Source: Lentisphaeria bacterium | GTDB taxonomy: Bacteria > Verrucomicrobiota > Lentisphaeria > Victivallales > UBA1829 | Reading direction: 5' to 3' | NCBI GenBank assembly: GCA_017456805.1 | Contig: JAFTIQ010000004.1 | Location: 1 to 64,000, forward strand | DNA: 64,000 nt | Part shown: positions 52,694 to 60,922 of the stretch, piece after piece | How the letters are laid out: each line of letters begins with the position of its first letter | Position numbering within the stretch: the first letter of the stretch is position 1 | Notes under the pieces: generated by a model | Seen by the model: the letters and a program-made list of their open reading frames with translations, nothing else | Databases searched by the model: none | Told to the model about the DNA's origin: nothing | Position numbers and translations under genes: made by a program

Positions 52694-53710
52694 TCAGAAC
52701 TTTCCGTTGTTGACTTCAAAGTGAGTGGGTTTGCCGATGGAAACGCCTCCGTTGAGGATCCATTCTGCCTGCCAGCGGATCAATGTTTCCATGGAGACCG
52801 TGGGATAGCCGAAAGTGTGGCACATCTTTGCGGAGTTGTTCAGATAGCACTGATTTCCGGGCGTGCCTTTGAAACGGACTTCTTTGCCCAGCAGTTTTCC
52901 AAGTTTGAGAGCCGCCCATTCCACAGAAACCGTTTCCGGTCCTGTAATATTCATGATCGCACAGGGATTTGCACAATGTTCCAGACAACGCAAAGCATAT
53001 CTGTTTGCATCCCCCTGCCAGATCGCGTTGAAGTAGCCGACCGTGTTATCGACCGGCTTGTCTTCCATAATGTTTGCCGCAATATCGTGAAGCACACCGT
53101 AACGCAGATCAATGGCATAATTCAGACGGTAGAGCAGGATTTCTGTTCCGTTGTTGCGCGCGCAGTTTTCGAAGATCCGTTCTCTGCCGAGACAGGACTG
53201 GGAATATTCGCCGACGGGTTCCGGAACCACTTCTTCGGAACAGCCGCAGGAACCGACAGGGACCAGCGGATAGACGCATCCGGTGGAGAATGCCACGATC
53301 CTGCTGGATTTGAAGTGGTTTCCGACGTATGCCGGAGCCAGAACATTCATCGCCCAGGTCTGATCTTCGCTGCCCTGAGTCCCGAATTTTTTGCCAGCCA
53401 TGAAAATGACATTTTTTACCTGAGGGAGCTGTTTGACTGCTTCCGGATCAAGAAGATCGCAGGCAATGGTTTCAATTCCCCAGGATTCCATTTTTACGCG
53501 GTCAGCCGGATTGGAAAAACGGGCAACGCCGAAAACTTTTTTCTCAACATTGGCAGCTTTGATCGCATTCACTGCCAGGCGGCCCATGGTGGGGCCCATT
53601 TTTCCGGCGATCCCGAGAATCATGATATCCCCGTCCAGCCGTTTCATCATTTCGATCAGATCCTGAGTCGGTACGGTCAGGCGTTCTTCCAATTCAGCTA
53701 CACTTTTCAT
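52694..53710 (-). CDS. NAD-dependent epimerase/dehydratase (extended SDR-like)
   Basis: A 338-aa protein with the NAD loop ILGIAGKMGPTMGRL and a chain fold like UDP-sugar epimerases. The usual YxxxK is present only loosely (EYSQSCLGRERIFEN, with Tyr but Gly/Arg near the Lys position), so the reaction may differ. The start MKSVAE is preceded by GGGAGA; an upstream in-frame ATG is unsupported. It sits 13 bases after an oxidoreductase gene and is clearly part of the operon. Confidence 0.78.
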   Translation of the reverse strand: MKSVAELEERLTVPTQDLIEMMKRLDGDIMILGIAGKMGPTMGRLAVNAIKAANVEKKVFGVARFSNPADRVKMESWGIETIACDLLDPEAVKQLPQVKNVIFMAGKKFGTQGSEDQTWAMNVLAPAYVGNHFKSSRIVAFSTGCVYPLVPVGSCGCSEEVVPEPVGEYSQSCLGRERIFENCARNNGTEILLYRLNYAIDLRYGVLHDIAANIMEDKPVDNTVGYFNAIWQGDANRYALRCLEHCANPCAIMNITGPETVSVEWAALKLGKLLGKEVRFKGTPGNQCYLNNSAKMCHTFGYPTVSMETLIRWQAEWILNGGVSIGKPTHFEVNNGKF

Positions 53711-53723
53711 AAAAATCTCCCGG

Positions 53724-54845
53724 TCAGTCATTGACCTGTTGTATTGCATTTTCATAAAATCCCGGTACTGCATACCGGAATGTGTTATCTTCATCGTTTT
53801 TGATCAATTGTGCATCCCCGGAGATCTGAATCGGCAGTTCGCTTAATGCCAAATCAACCGCTTTTGTATGACACGCCGCAAGTGCAAGATCTGTGACAAA
53901 GGATTTCTTCCCGGAAACCCGGTCAAAGAAAGACCGCCACATCTCTTCTTTTGATTCAAATGCTCCAGTCCGGACATCAACAGTCCGTTCCGATTCCGCT
54001 GTTTTGATCGTAATTTTATTCATGGTCCAGAATACCGTTCCCTTTTCACATTCGATTTTCAGAAGCGGACCGGCTTCCTTCCGGCAGCTGTGGGAACAAT
54101 AATAATCCAGAGTCAATCCGTTGTCAAGCGTATAATGAAGTTCTGCTGTATCGCAGCTTTCGATTTCCCGGACAGCCCTCCGGAGAGAGCCGCTTACTTT
54201 CACGGGCATCGCCCCTTTCTCAAGAGCTGTTCCGGCAAAATAAAGCAAAAGCATGAGATAATGCGCCGTTGCATTGGAAAACGGGGTGTCGTTAACCGTT
54301 CTGCCGTTATGAGACAACTTTCCGCTCCAGCCGTTTCTGGAATAGTAGGAACTGTTGCGGGGCCAGAGACAATATCCTTTCAGATGTTTGATTTTTCCCA
54401 ATTCCCCGGACAACAGAAGAGCCTTCAGATCGTGGGTGGTTTTGTGATAATTATACTGAAACCCGACTGCCGTGAAACAGCCGGAGTTTTTCTCAGCCTC
54501 CTGCATCGCTTCAATGGATTCCATATCCGGTGCAGCAGGTTTTTCCACCAGCACATTGATATGGTTCTGCAATGCAAAAACCGTCATCTCTCTGTGCATG
54601 GGGATCCCCGTGGGAATCGAACAGAAATCGATTTTCCCGGAAAGCTCCTTCAGCATGACCTGATAATCATCATAGATCCTGCATCCCATGGATTCCAGAA
54701 CAGCACATTTTTCCGCTTCTTCTGTACGGTTGATCACTGTTGCTCCGCAAAGTTCAATGAGCCCCTCCCGGCAGAATTGCAGCAGATCTGAATAATGAAC
54801 ATTTCCGTATCCGGAAATTCCGATGATCGCACCTTTCAATTTCAT
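53724..54845 (-). CDS. Gfo/Idh/MocA-family oxidoreductase (C)
   Basis: A 373-aa protein with a Rossmann start (GAIIGISGYGNVHYSDLL), VLVEKPAAPD as the EKP motif and a catalytic domain ending in TKAVDLALSE. AAGGAG lies right before the ATG, ruling out the longer frame. It differs from enzyme B of the same operon in the C-terminal half, so the two probably act at different steps or positions of the sugar. Confidence 0.85.
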   Translation of the reverse strand: MKLKGAIIGISGYGNVHYSDLLQFCREGLIELCGATVINRTEEAEKCAVLESMGCRIYDDYQVMLKELSGKIDFCSIPTGIPMHREMTVFALQNHINVLVEKPAAPDMESIEAMQEAEKNSGCFTAVGFQYNYHKTTHDLKALLLSGELGKIKHLKGYCLWPRNSSYYSRNGWSGKLSHNGRTVNDTPFSNATAHYLMLLLYFAGTALEKGAMPVKVSGSLRRAVREIESCDTAELHYTLDNGLTLDYYCSHSCRKEAGPLLKIECEKGTVFWTMNKITIKTAESERTVDVRTGAFESKEEMWRSFFDRVSGKKSFVTDLALAACHTKAVDLALSELPIQISGDAQLIKNDEDNTFRYAVPGFYENAIQQVND

Positions 54846-54855
54846 TTTCTGCTCC

Positions 54856-56730
54856 TTACCAGGGGTAGTGATCCCAAACCAGTTCCAACCTTTTTTCTTC
54901 TGTTTCGACTTTGACGGTGCGGATCCCATCCCGCAAATCAATGGCTGCATTGATCCGGTTTCTGACGGATTCATCTGAAATTTTCACAGCTTTCATCTTC
55001 CGGACGAAATCCTCTGTGGTGCAATCCTGTTCCACCATCAGGAAGAATCCTCCGAATGCATGATTCTGAGTGCAAAGCTCTGCTTGCTCTTCATCCAGAT
55101 TGTACATCATCAAATCCAAAACATTTTCTTTTCTGCGTATTCTGAAATCCTTCCGGAAACCGGCACATTTCCACAGAGAGGATCCATGCATCAGCACCCG
55201 TTTCAGCGGGAAGATCCCCACATGAATCTCATTCATGCGGATGATCACCGGTCCCGCAATCTCTCCGGAAACAGGGTTTCCTTCCGGATCCAGCACATCC
55301 CCGTTGAACCTTGCAAAATGCAGAGAGAACCCCAGCTTCTGCAGTTCCGCATCCACCTTGTCGATTTTCGTCAAACAAAGCAGATGGTTCTGCTGGAGAA
55401 CCGTCTGAATTTTCGGCTCCGGCGGAAAACTGCGCCAGGTATAAATCTTTTGCAGTTTTTCCATCGTGAAATCACCTTCGAAGGGATGACACCGGAACGT
55501 TCCATCGGCATCTACGGCTTCCAACCGCAGAGAAAGACTTGTCTGTGCATCATTTTCAAATGTTGCATAAACCGGTCCATCCTGCCAGCCGCTTCCGCCT
55601 GCAGTTACGCATTGCCATACAATATTATCCCTGGAAGGGTATTTGTCAAATGCTCCAAGCAAAAATTTTTCATTTAAATAGCTTTTTCCGTAACAATCGT
55701 CATGGATCGGCATGGAAATTTCCCGGGGAAACTCTGTCGACCGGGTGCAGAGGATCTCATTTTCTTTCATATAAAGAGAGAACGCCATTACCGCAAGCAT
55801 GGTCAGGAACGGGTCTCTGTCATATTCCGGGATGCTGTCACTCCAGCCGAAAAGGAAGGGAAGAAAATCACAACGTTTTGTGACATAATTCCCGTTATAG
55901 CCTCTCCGGTACGGGGCAGGGAAGCGGTCTCCGAAAAACGCGGCTTCTTTGAATAACACATCATTCAGAAATGCTTTGACTGTTTGCTTGAGTTTTTCAT
56001 TTCCGGAAACGATGGCAGCACAAAGCAGGATCACGGTATCGACCATCAGGTAGGTGATCGTATAGTTTTCCGCGATTCCTTTTTCTGTGAGGAAATTCAG
56101 GAATTTTTCCAATTCATCCAGATGAGCCTGAAACTTTTCCGGATGGAACTTTTCGGAAAGCAGAGCGGAAAAAACGTATGCCGCCAGTGTGGGATTCACA
56201 TAACTCCACGATCCGGTATGGGTTTCTTTTTCAAAGACACTGTAACAGTTTTTCAGAACGTTCCTGACTTCCGAACGCATGTCTTGGGGCAGTTTATCAG
56301 CAAAACAGTGTTCGATCAGAAGCAGCGGTGCTGCGCTGAAAAAGGTTCCGTTTCCATCACAGCAAACGGGTTCTTCCAGAAACCATTTCAATCTTCCATC
56401 GGGATCGGGGGCGTTTTTCAGAAATGTTTCCAGAATCCGTTCAACGGTTTTCTGAATGGAATCCCCGCTGCTTAAAACGGGAGATTTCTGCAAGGATTCC
56501 GGCAAATTTCCCCGTTCGTTCAGGATCAGAAGCGTCAATGCAAATGAAACCGAATCTCTGTAAGGATGCAAAGAGCGTGCTGTAAATTTTTCTGCAGTAA
56601 ATCTTTTTTTCAGCTGCTCCGGAGTATAGAGAGCCGGGTCATAATCACCAATTAACCCGGCATGAGCATCATACCGGGTTAATCCATCAGTCAGACAATG
56701 ATCCTGTAAACGGATCAGACGGTTTTTCAT
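54856..56730 (-). CDS. putative cytoplasmic alpha/alpha-barrel glycan-processing protein
   Basis: A 624-aa protein without a signal peptide. The first 400 residues are helical with repeating hairpins (TGSWSYVNPTLAAYVFSALL, DPFLTMLAVMAFSLYMKEN), as in six-hairpin glycosidases and heparinase II/III-like lyases. The last 220 are beta-rich. I cannot assign a family or catalytic residues. Its start overlaps the stop of the gene upstream by one base. Its position between a secreted GH-like protein and sugar oxidoreductases suggests work on imported oligosaccharides. Confidence 0.65.
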   Translation of the reverse strand: MKNRLIRLQDHCLTDGLTRYDAHAGLIGDYDPALYTPEQLKKRFTAEKFTARSLHPYRDSVSFALTLLILNERGNLPESLQKSPVLSSGDSIQKTVERILETFLKNAPDPDGRLKWFLEEPVCCDGNGTFFSAAPLLLIEHCFADKLPQDMRSEVRNVLKNCYSVFEKETHTGSWSYVNPTLAAYVFSALLSEKFHPEKFQAHLDELEKFLNFLTEKGIAENYTITYLMVDTVILLCAAIVSGNEKLKQTVKAFLNDVLFKEAAFFGDRFPAPYRRGYNGNYVTKRCDFLPFLFGWSDSIPEYDRDPFLTMLAVMAFSLYMKENEILCTRSTEFPREISMPIHDDCYGKSYLNEKFLLGAFDKYPSRDNIVWQCVTAGGSGWQDGPVYATFENDAQTSLSLRLEAVDADGTFRCHPFEGDFTMEKLQKIYTWRSFPPEPKIQTVLQQNHLLCLTKIDKVDAELQKLGFSLHFARFNGDVLDPEGNPVSGEIAGPVIIRMNEIHVGIFPLKRVLMHGSSLWKCAGFRKDFRIRRKENVLDLMMYNLDEEQAELCTQNHAFGGFFLMVEQDCTTEDFVRKMKAVKISDESVRNRINAAIDLRDGIRTVKVETEEKRLELVWDHYPW

Positions 56731-57584
56731 TATTCCATGTTCCCAAGTTCAATATTTTCAACAATGATCGTTCCTTTTTTTGCGACGTTGTACATCAGGA
56801 GAACCATAGGTTTTTCAGAAGAGGGGATTGCGATATTGATCGTTTCTCCCGCCTGACCGAGCCGTTTTCCCCAGGCTGCACGCCGCAAGACTTTTCCTGG
56901 CTGGTTCTTATCGTTCAGTTCATAAACGATCAGACCGACGGTTGCCCCGTCTTGAGCTGTCAACGTTACAGCGCAGGAAAGGGGATTTTTTGTTGACGGA
57001 ATGTACATGGTTCCGAAGGTATAGCCGCCGTTGACGGTTGCTTTCCCGTTCGCCATAGTTCCGCTGATTCTCAAACCTGTCTGCTGTTTGGTGAAATCAG
57101 ATTTGAATGGAATCGTGACCGTTGGGATCATCCGGCGGACCTTTGGGGCGTCCACTTTTGTCTTATCGGTGAATTCCACTTTCATTGATGTAATAGCGAT
57201 CGGTTTTTTGCCGATGCTGTAAAAGGAAAGTTTGGAAGGCTGTTTCAAACTGGCTGCCGGAATGATAAAGGAAATATCCGTTTTTCCATTGACCGGAACA
57301 CTCCAATTGACGATCTGGATCCGTTTTCCTGTCATCTCGAAGAGCTGAGAACCGAAACTGGCTCCGTTTCCTTCCGCTTTTATCGTGAAAAGCAAATTTT
57401 TGTCCACGGCAGGAAGCTGCATGGTTCCGAAATAGTAACCGTCTTTACTGACGATTGCATTGTTTTCCACTTTTGCGGAGATCCCTGCTTTTGCCACATC
57501 TTTGAAATCGACGGTCAGGGGGAAGTTTGCTGCAGAAAGGGTTGTGATGATCGCTGCGACTGCAGCAACGGATGTTCTTTTCAT
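56730..57584 (-). CDS. probable separate exported two-domain carbohydrate-binding-like protein (internal start)
   Basis: A 284-aa product from the internal ATG, with its own ribosome-binding site (AGGAG, six bases upstream) and signal peptide ending in TLSAA. Two similar beta-sandwich domains follow: one has DGYYFGTMQLPAVD, the other NGGYTFGTMYIPSTK, each with a closing segment (KPIAITSMKVEF, GTIIVENIEL). The duplication suggests tandem carbohydrate-binding modules, though no family is recognised. It may be made both alone and as the tail of the longer frame. Confidence 0.55.
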   Translation of the reverse strand: MKRTSVAAVAAIITTLSAANFPLTVDFKDVAKAGISAKVENNAIVSKDGYYFGTMQLPAVDKNLLFTIKAEGNGASFGSQLFEMTGKRIQIVNWSVPVNGKTDISFIIPAASLKQPSKLSFYSIGKKPIAITSMKVEFTDKTKVDAPKVRRMIPTVTIPFKSDFTKQQTGLRISGTMANGKATVNGGYTFGTMYIPSTKNPLSCAVTLTAQDGATVGLIVYELNDKNQPGKVLRRAAWGKRLGQAGETINIAIPSSEKPMVLLMYNVAKKGTIIVENIELGNME

Positions 57585-59783
57585 ATTGTTCTCCTGTACA
57601 ATTTTGTTTCCGTATAATTTAATCCAGTTGAGCGGACGTTTCAACCGGAGATCCATAAATTTTCCGAAATCGATCTGTCCTCCGGTTCTCCATGCATATT
57701 GATCGTATGGAGCTTTAGAGGTTGCTTCACATGCAAGAGAGAGCTCTCCGGCAGCAGGGAGTTCCGCTCTTGTGAGCTTGATGATCCGGCAATCGATTTT
57801 CGGGATATCCATGACGAATCCCTTTTTCAATTCATCGCCGGTCCAGAATTTCTTACCCTGCAATGTGATCCTCTTTCCAGTTGTGATTTCTGTCAGATAC
57901 CAGTTTCCGACTGGGATCTCTTTCAATCTGACATGCCATTTTTTATTCTGCCACGGATCCCAGTTGTAAAGTCCGATCACATAATCTCCGTTCAATGTAT
58001 GGGTTCTGCTCTGAACTTTTCCGCACCAGTTGTCATAGAAATGTTTCCAGATCCCGCCGCGGATTCTGGAGGTGTCCAGATCCCACCGGCTGGCTCCTTT
58101 TGTATGATCTGCAACAGCCAGGATCTCATCGGCACGTTTTCCGTCGAGATAAAAATCTTCCACCTGTTTCAGGATTTTCATCGCGTCAACAGTTGCCTTG
58201 GCAATGCATGCTTCCGGGATTCCGTAACGCAAACCTGCCGCACCGCTGGCAGCAAGATGAAGCATGCTCAAACGATGATTCTCATACCGCTGTCCGTACC
58301 CGTAAGTATCTCCGGTCATTTCTGCTGTCATTCTCCGTCCGCACATCACGCCAGCGGAGTAACCCACACAGTAGGAACTGCCGGGAATTGCAATGATCGG
58401 CAGATTGGAAGAACGGGACATTGCATCGACAGTGAGTGCATCGTAAATTCCGCCCATGAGTGTATCAGCCATAATATATTCCAGCGTCTGAGTCATCAGT
58501 CTGGGATCTTCTGCGAATGAACATGCACCGTATTTCAGATCCCCCAGATCTTTATCCCACTCATGAAGCACGGTGTTCGCGCCGATTTTCAGATTGGGAA
58601 AATCTTTCTTGAGATGATCTTTCAAGGTCTGATAGAGCAGCCTGGTCTGTTCATTCCGGAAGTAATACCACTCTCTGGGATATTTCCGGACGAGCTGTTC
58701 CGGAGTCAGTTTTTCCGGCTGCAGTTTGGAGAATTTGAAAAATGCTTCCAGACATTCCGCGCAGTAACACTGAAGGCAATAGTCTGCTTCGATATCGATA
58801 TCCAGCCAGGTGGCCCCGGCTTCTGCAACTTCCCGTCCCAGTTTCAGCAGTTTTTTATAAGGATAACGTCCGGGGGTGATAACAGCCTGCGGACAGAATG
58901 CTCTTCCGTGGTATGCCGCTTTGTTGATATATCTTCCGTTGACCCCGTTGATTCCCGTAAGAAAATCCCGGTCTTCGATTTGCTGTCCCTGATCAATTCC
59001 TGTGGGATTATACCAGAGCACATGCATGAGAGAGCCGCCGCCGAAAACGCCGAATCCTGCTTTGTCCCAGATATCTTTGAATCCCCGGTTCGGGCCGCTT
59101 GTCAGCTGGGGATCAATGGAATCCACTTTCAGATCTTTGAACAATCGCGCCTGTTCCGCAACAGCACGGCGGCTGTAAGCAAAAGCCGGGATCTTTGTGT
59201 GGGAATGAATCACGATCCGGCTCTTTTCATATCCCCTCAGATCCAGTTTGACCGGATAGACGCTGAACTGTCCTTTGTAAGAATATTTGCCTGTCAGTTC
59301 CCAGTAGATCATAGATTTGGGCGGAAGCTGCCTGGAGGGCTTAACTTGCAGCTGAACGAGATTGTTTGTTGTTCCGCCGAACATTCCTCCGGGGAGCGGC
59401 TTTGTCAGTGCCGGTTGTAAAACACTGGTCGGAATCGGAAGCTCATAACGGATATATTTCTTTCCGTCAATCACGATTGCTTCTTTCGGAAATGAGGTAT
59501 AGATCCCGGTAGGATTTTTCCAGCGGTCCATGACACCCGCTTCCAGAAGCTCGATCTCTTCCGGAAGGGAAATATAAAACTTTGTTCCGCTTGACTTCAG
59601 ATCAAGAACTCTGCTGCCCACATAGAAAAAGTGGAAGGAAATATCGGACATATAATCCTGATAGATGGAGCAATGAGCATCATCATAGATCATTGCCGGA
59701 TAGGCATACACCTTTATTTTGGGAGAATCAGCAAAACAAAGAGCTGAAATGGAAAAAATGAGGATAAGTAACAGCTTTTTCAT
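56730..59783 (-). CDS. secreted GH-like TIM-barrel protein, frame fused to a second signal-peptide protein
   Basis: A continuous 1017-codon frame. Residues 1-18 are a signal peptide (MKKLLLILIFSISALCFA). Residues 60-730 look like a beta-sandwich plus a TIM barrel with the Cys pair YCLQCYCAECLEAF, as in GH42-like enzymes, and a beta-rich end. At residue 734 a second signal peptide, MKRTSVAAVAAIITTLSAA, begins, preceded by CAGGAG. The frame therefore looks like two genes joined: one more A in the run at 57660-57663 would give a stop at 57619-57621. The 5' gene starts three bases after the pseudopilin stop. Confidence 0.72.
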   Translation of the reverse strand: MKKLLLILIFSISALCFADSPKIKVYAYPAMIYDDAHCSIYQDYMSDISFHFFYVGSRVLDLKSSGTKFYISLPEEIELLEAGVMDRWKNPTGIYTSFPKEAIVIDGKKYIRYELPIPTSVLQPALTKPLPGGMFGGTTNNLVQLQVKPSRQLPPKSMIYWELTGKYSYKGQFSVYPVKLDLRGYEKSRIVIHSHTKIPAFAYSRRAVAEQARLFKDLKVDSIDPQLTSGPNRGFKDIWDKAGFGVFGGGSLMHVLWYNPTGIDQGQQIEDRDFLTGINGVNGRYINKAAYHGRAFCPQAVITPGRYPYKKLLKLGREVAEAGATWLDIDIEADYCLQCYCAECLEAFFKFSKLQPEKLTPEQLVRKYPREWYYFRNEQTRLLYQTLKDHLKKDFPNLKIGANTVLHEWDKDLGDLKYGACSFAEDPRLMTQTLEYIMADTLMGGIYDALTVDAMSRSSNLPIIAIPGSSYCVGYSAGVMCGRRMTAEMTGDTYGYGQRYENHRLSMLHLAASGAAGLRYGIPEACIAKATVDAMKILKQVEDFYLDGKRADEILAVADHTKGASRWDLDTSRIRGGIWKHFYDNWCGKVQSRTHTLNGDYVIGLYNWDPWQNKKWHVRLKEIPVGNWYLTEITTGKRITLQGKKFWTGDELKKGFVMDIPKIDCRIIKLTRAELPAAGELSLACEATSKAPYDQYAWRTGGQIDFGKFMDLRLKRPLNWIKLYGNKIVQENNMKRTSVAAVAAIITTLSAANFPLTVDFKDVAKAGISAKVENNAIVSKDGYYFGTMQLPAVDKNLLFTIKAEGNGASFGSQLFEMTGKRIQIVNWSVPVNGKTDISFIIPAASLKQPSKLSFYSIGKKPIAITSMKVEFTDKTKVDAPKVRRMIPTVTIPFKSDFTKQQTGLRISGTMANGKATVNGGYTFGTMYIPSTKNPLSCAVTLTAQDGATVGLIVYELNDKNQPGKVLRRAAWGKRLGQAGETINIAIPSSEKPMVLLMYNVAKKGTIIVENIELGNME

Positions 59784-59786
59784 ACA

Positions 59787-60644
59787 TCAATTCCCTGATT
59801 CTGTGGAACCGTTCCGGAACCAGAATGATTTGTGGTTCGGATATCCTTCCCAGTAGGAAAGCGTCGGAGTGTTTCCGGTATGTCCGTCAAAGAAAAGGAT
59901 GTTGGCTCTCTGATTATGCCTGTTATCATTTGATTTTGTCGTCCCGTTGTAAGTAAAGCCCATCTGTTTTGATGAGGAGATGTTGGAAAGCGCCACCCGT
60001 TCCGGGTTTGCTGTTCCGCCGAAGGAATCGATCAGCATAAAGAAATTGGAGGGCATTTTGATGGATTTTGATTTGTAATGATTTGATGCGGTACATCCGT
60101 TTGAGGTGTTATAATCACCGGAACAGTAGTTTCTGCCGTAAGAAATTTCTCTGACGCCGATTTTGAACCCGTTATCGCCGGGACACTGAACCAGTTTTGT
60201 GCGGCTGAAGCCTTTGTTATCAATATAAATATTGTTTACCCAGCGGAACTGATTGCATCTGATGGAAGGAATATAATCTTCATTTTCCTGCATGTAAATG
60301 TTATGAGCCAACCCCATTTGTTTGAGGTTGTTGACACATGATGCGCCTCTTGCTGTGGCTCTTGCATTATTCAATGCCGGCAGCAACATTCCCGCAAGGA
60401 TTGCAATGATGGCAATCACAACGAGCAGTTCAATCAGCGTGAACGCTGATTGAGTGAAGATGTGAAGGTGTGAAGAGTTTGCCTGCGGCAAACGTGAAGT
60501 GCGCCCTGACGGGCGTAAGGATGTGCAGCCTTTATGATTTTTTTTGAGGCAATACAACGGTAAAACACCTATTTGACAAGTAACACTCACAAGCAGTTCA
60601 ATCAAAGTAAAACTTTGAAAAACACTCTGTTTGTTTTGTTTCAT
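59787..60644 (-). CDS. pseudopilin with duplicated prepilin motif, glycan locus 2
   Basis: A 285-aa protein. A first motif FTLIELLV begins at residue 12 but is interrupted by 48 residues rich in Cys, Ser, Arg and Lys. A second, complete motif [18 protein letters not shown] begins at 68. The rest resembles the locus 1 pilin: [12 protein letters not shown], then [11 protein letters not shown] and SFWFRNGS at the C-terminus. AGGAG precedes the ATG. If the peptidase cuts before the second Phe, the leader is 67 residues. It heads the operon of the secreted GH-like protein three bases on. Confidence 0.82.
   Translation of the reverse strand: MKQNKQSVFQSFTLIELLVSVTCQIGVLPLYCLKKNHKGCTSLRPSGRTSRLPQANSSHLHIFTQSAFTLIELLVVIAIIAILAGMLLPALNNARATARGASCVNNLKQMGLAHNIYMQENEDYIPSIRCNQFRWVNNIYIDNKGFSRTKLVQCPGDNGFKIGVREISYGRNYCSGDYNTSNGCTASNHYKSKSIKMPSNFFMLIDSFGGTANPERVALSNISSSKQMGFTYNGTTKSNDNRHNQRANILFFDGHTGNTPTLSYWEGYPNHKSFWFRNGSTESGN
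60421..60611. mobile_element. 168-bp palindromic insertion with duplicated prepilin target
   Basis: A 23-base direct repeat encoding FTLIELLV occurs at 60589-60611 and 60421-60443, exactly 168 bases apart and differing at three silent sites. The segment between them carries three inverted repeats: TCAATCAGCG/CGCTGATTGA (loop TGAA, 60430-60453), GTTTGCC/GGCAAAC (60477-60493) and CGCCC/GGGCG (60502-60515). TTCAC recurs four times on the minus strand. It is in frame and without stops. No transposase is present, so it resembles a MITE or REP-type element that duplicated its target. Confidence 0.6.
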
Positions 60645-60756
60645 TTCTTCTCTCCTGTATATTTTTTTGTTTGGATATAAGCATTTTAACAGGAACAGAC
60701 TCCTCCAGGTTCTGTCCGGCTTCTTTTTTTATGAATGATTTATATGATTTTTTTGT

Positions 60757-60785
60757 AATATAACTGATAAAAAGAGAAAAATCAA
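60757..60785 (-). promoter_or_regulatory. promoter for the locus 2 operon
   Basis: On the minus strand TTGATT is followed after 17 bases by TATATT. The leader of about 105 bases includes a small hairpin (GGAACAGA/TCTGTCC). Confidence 0.55.
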
Positions 60786-60869
60786 GAAAAAAATTCTTTT
60801 TTTTGAAAAATAATTCTAATATATTGAATAACAAGCAGAAGAAAAATTGATTTTTCTCATTTTAACGAC

Positions 60870-60897
60870 TTGAAAAACTATTTTTCGGTGTTATATT
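60870..60897 (+). promoter_or_regulatory. promoter for the GntR-SBP regulator
   Basis: TTGAAA, 16 bases, TATATT. Transcription would begin near 60904, only about 19 bases before the chosen start codon. Confidence 0.55.
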
Positions 60898-60922
60898 CAT
60901 ATATATGAATTTGGAGGAATGT

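Noticed and set aside
60477..60515. Integron attC-like site in the pilin insertion.
   Set aside because: The stems lack the paired R/L core boxes (GTTRRRY and its complement) and no integrase is present.
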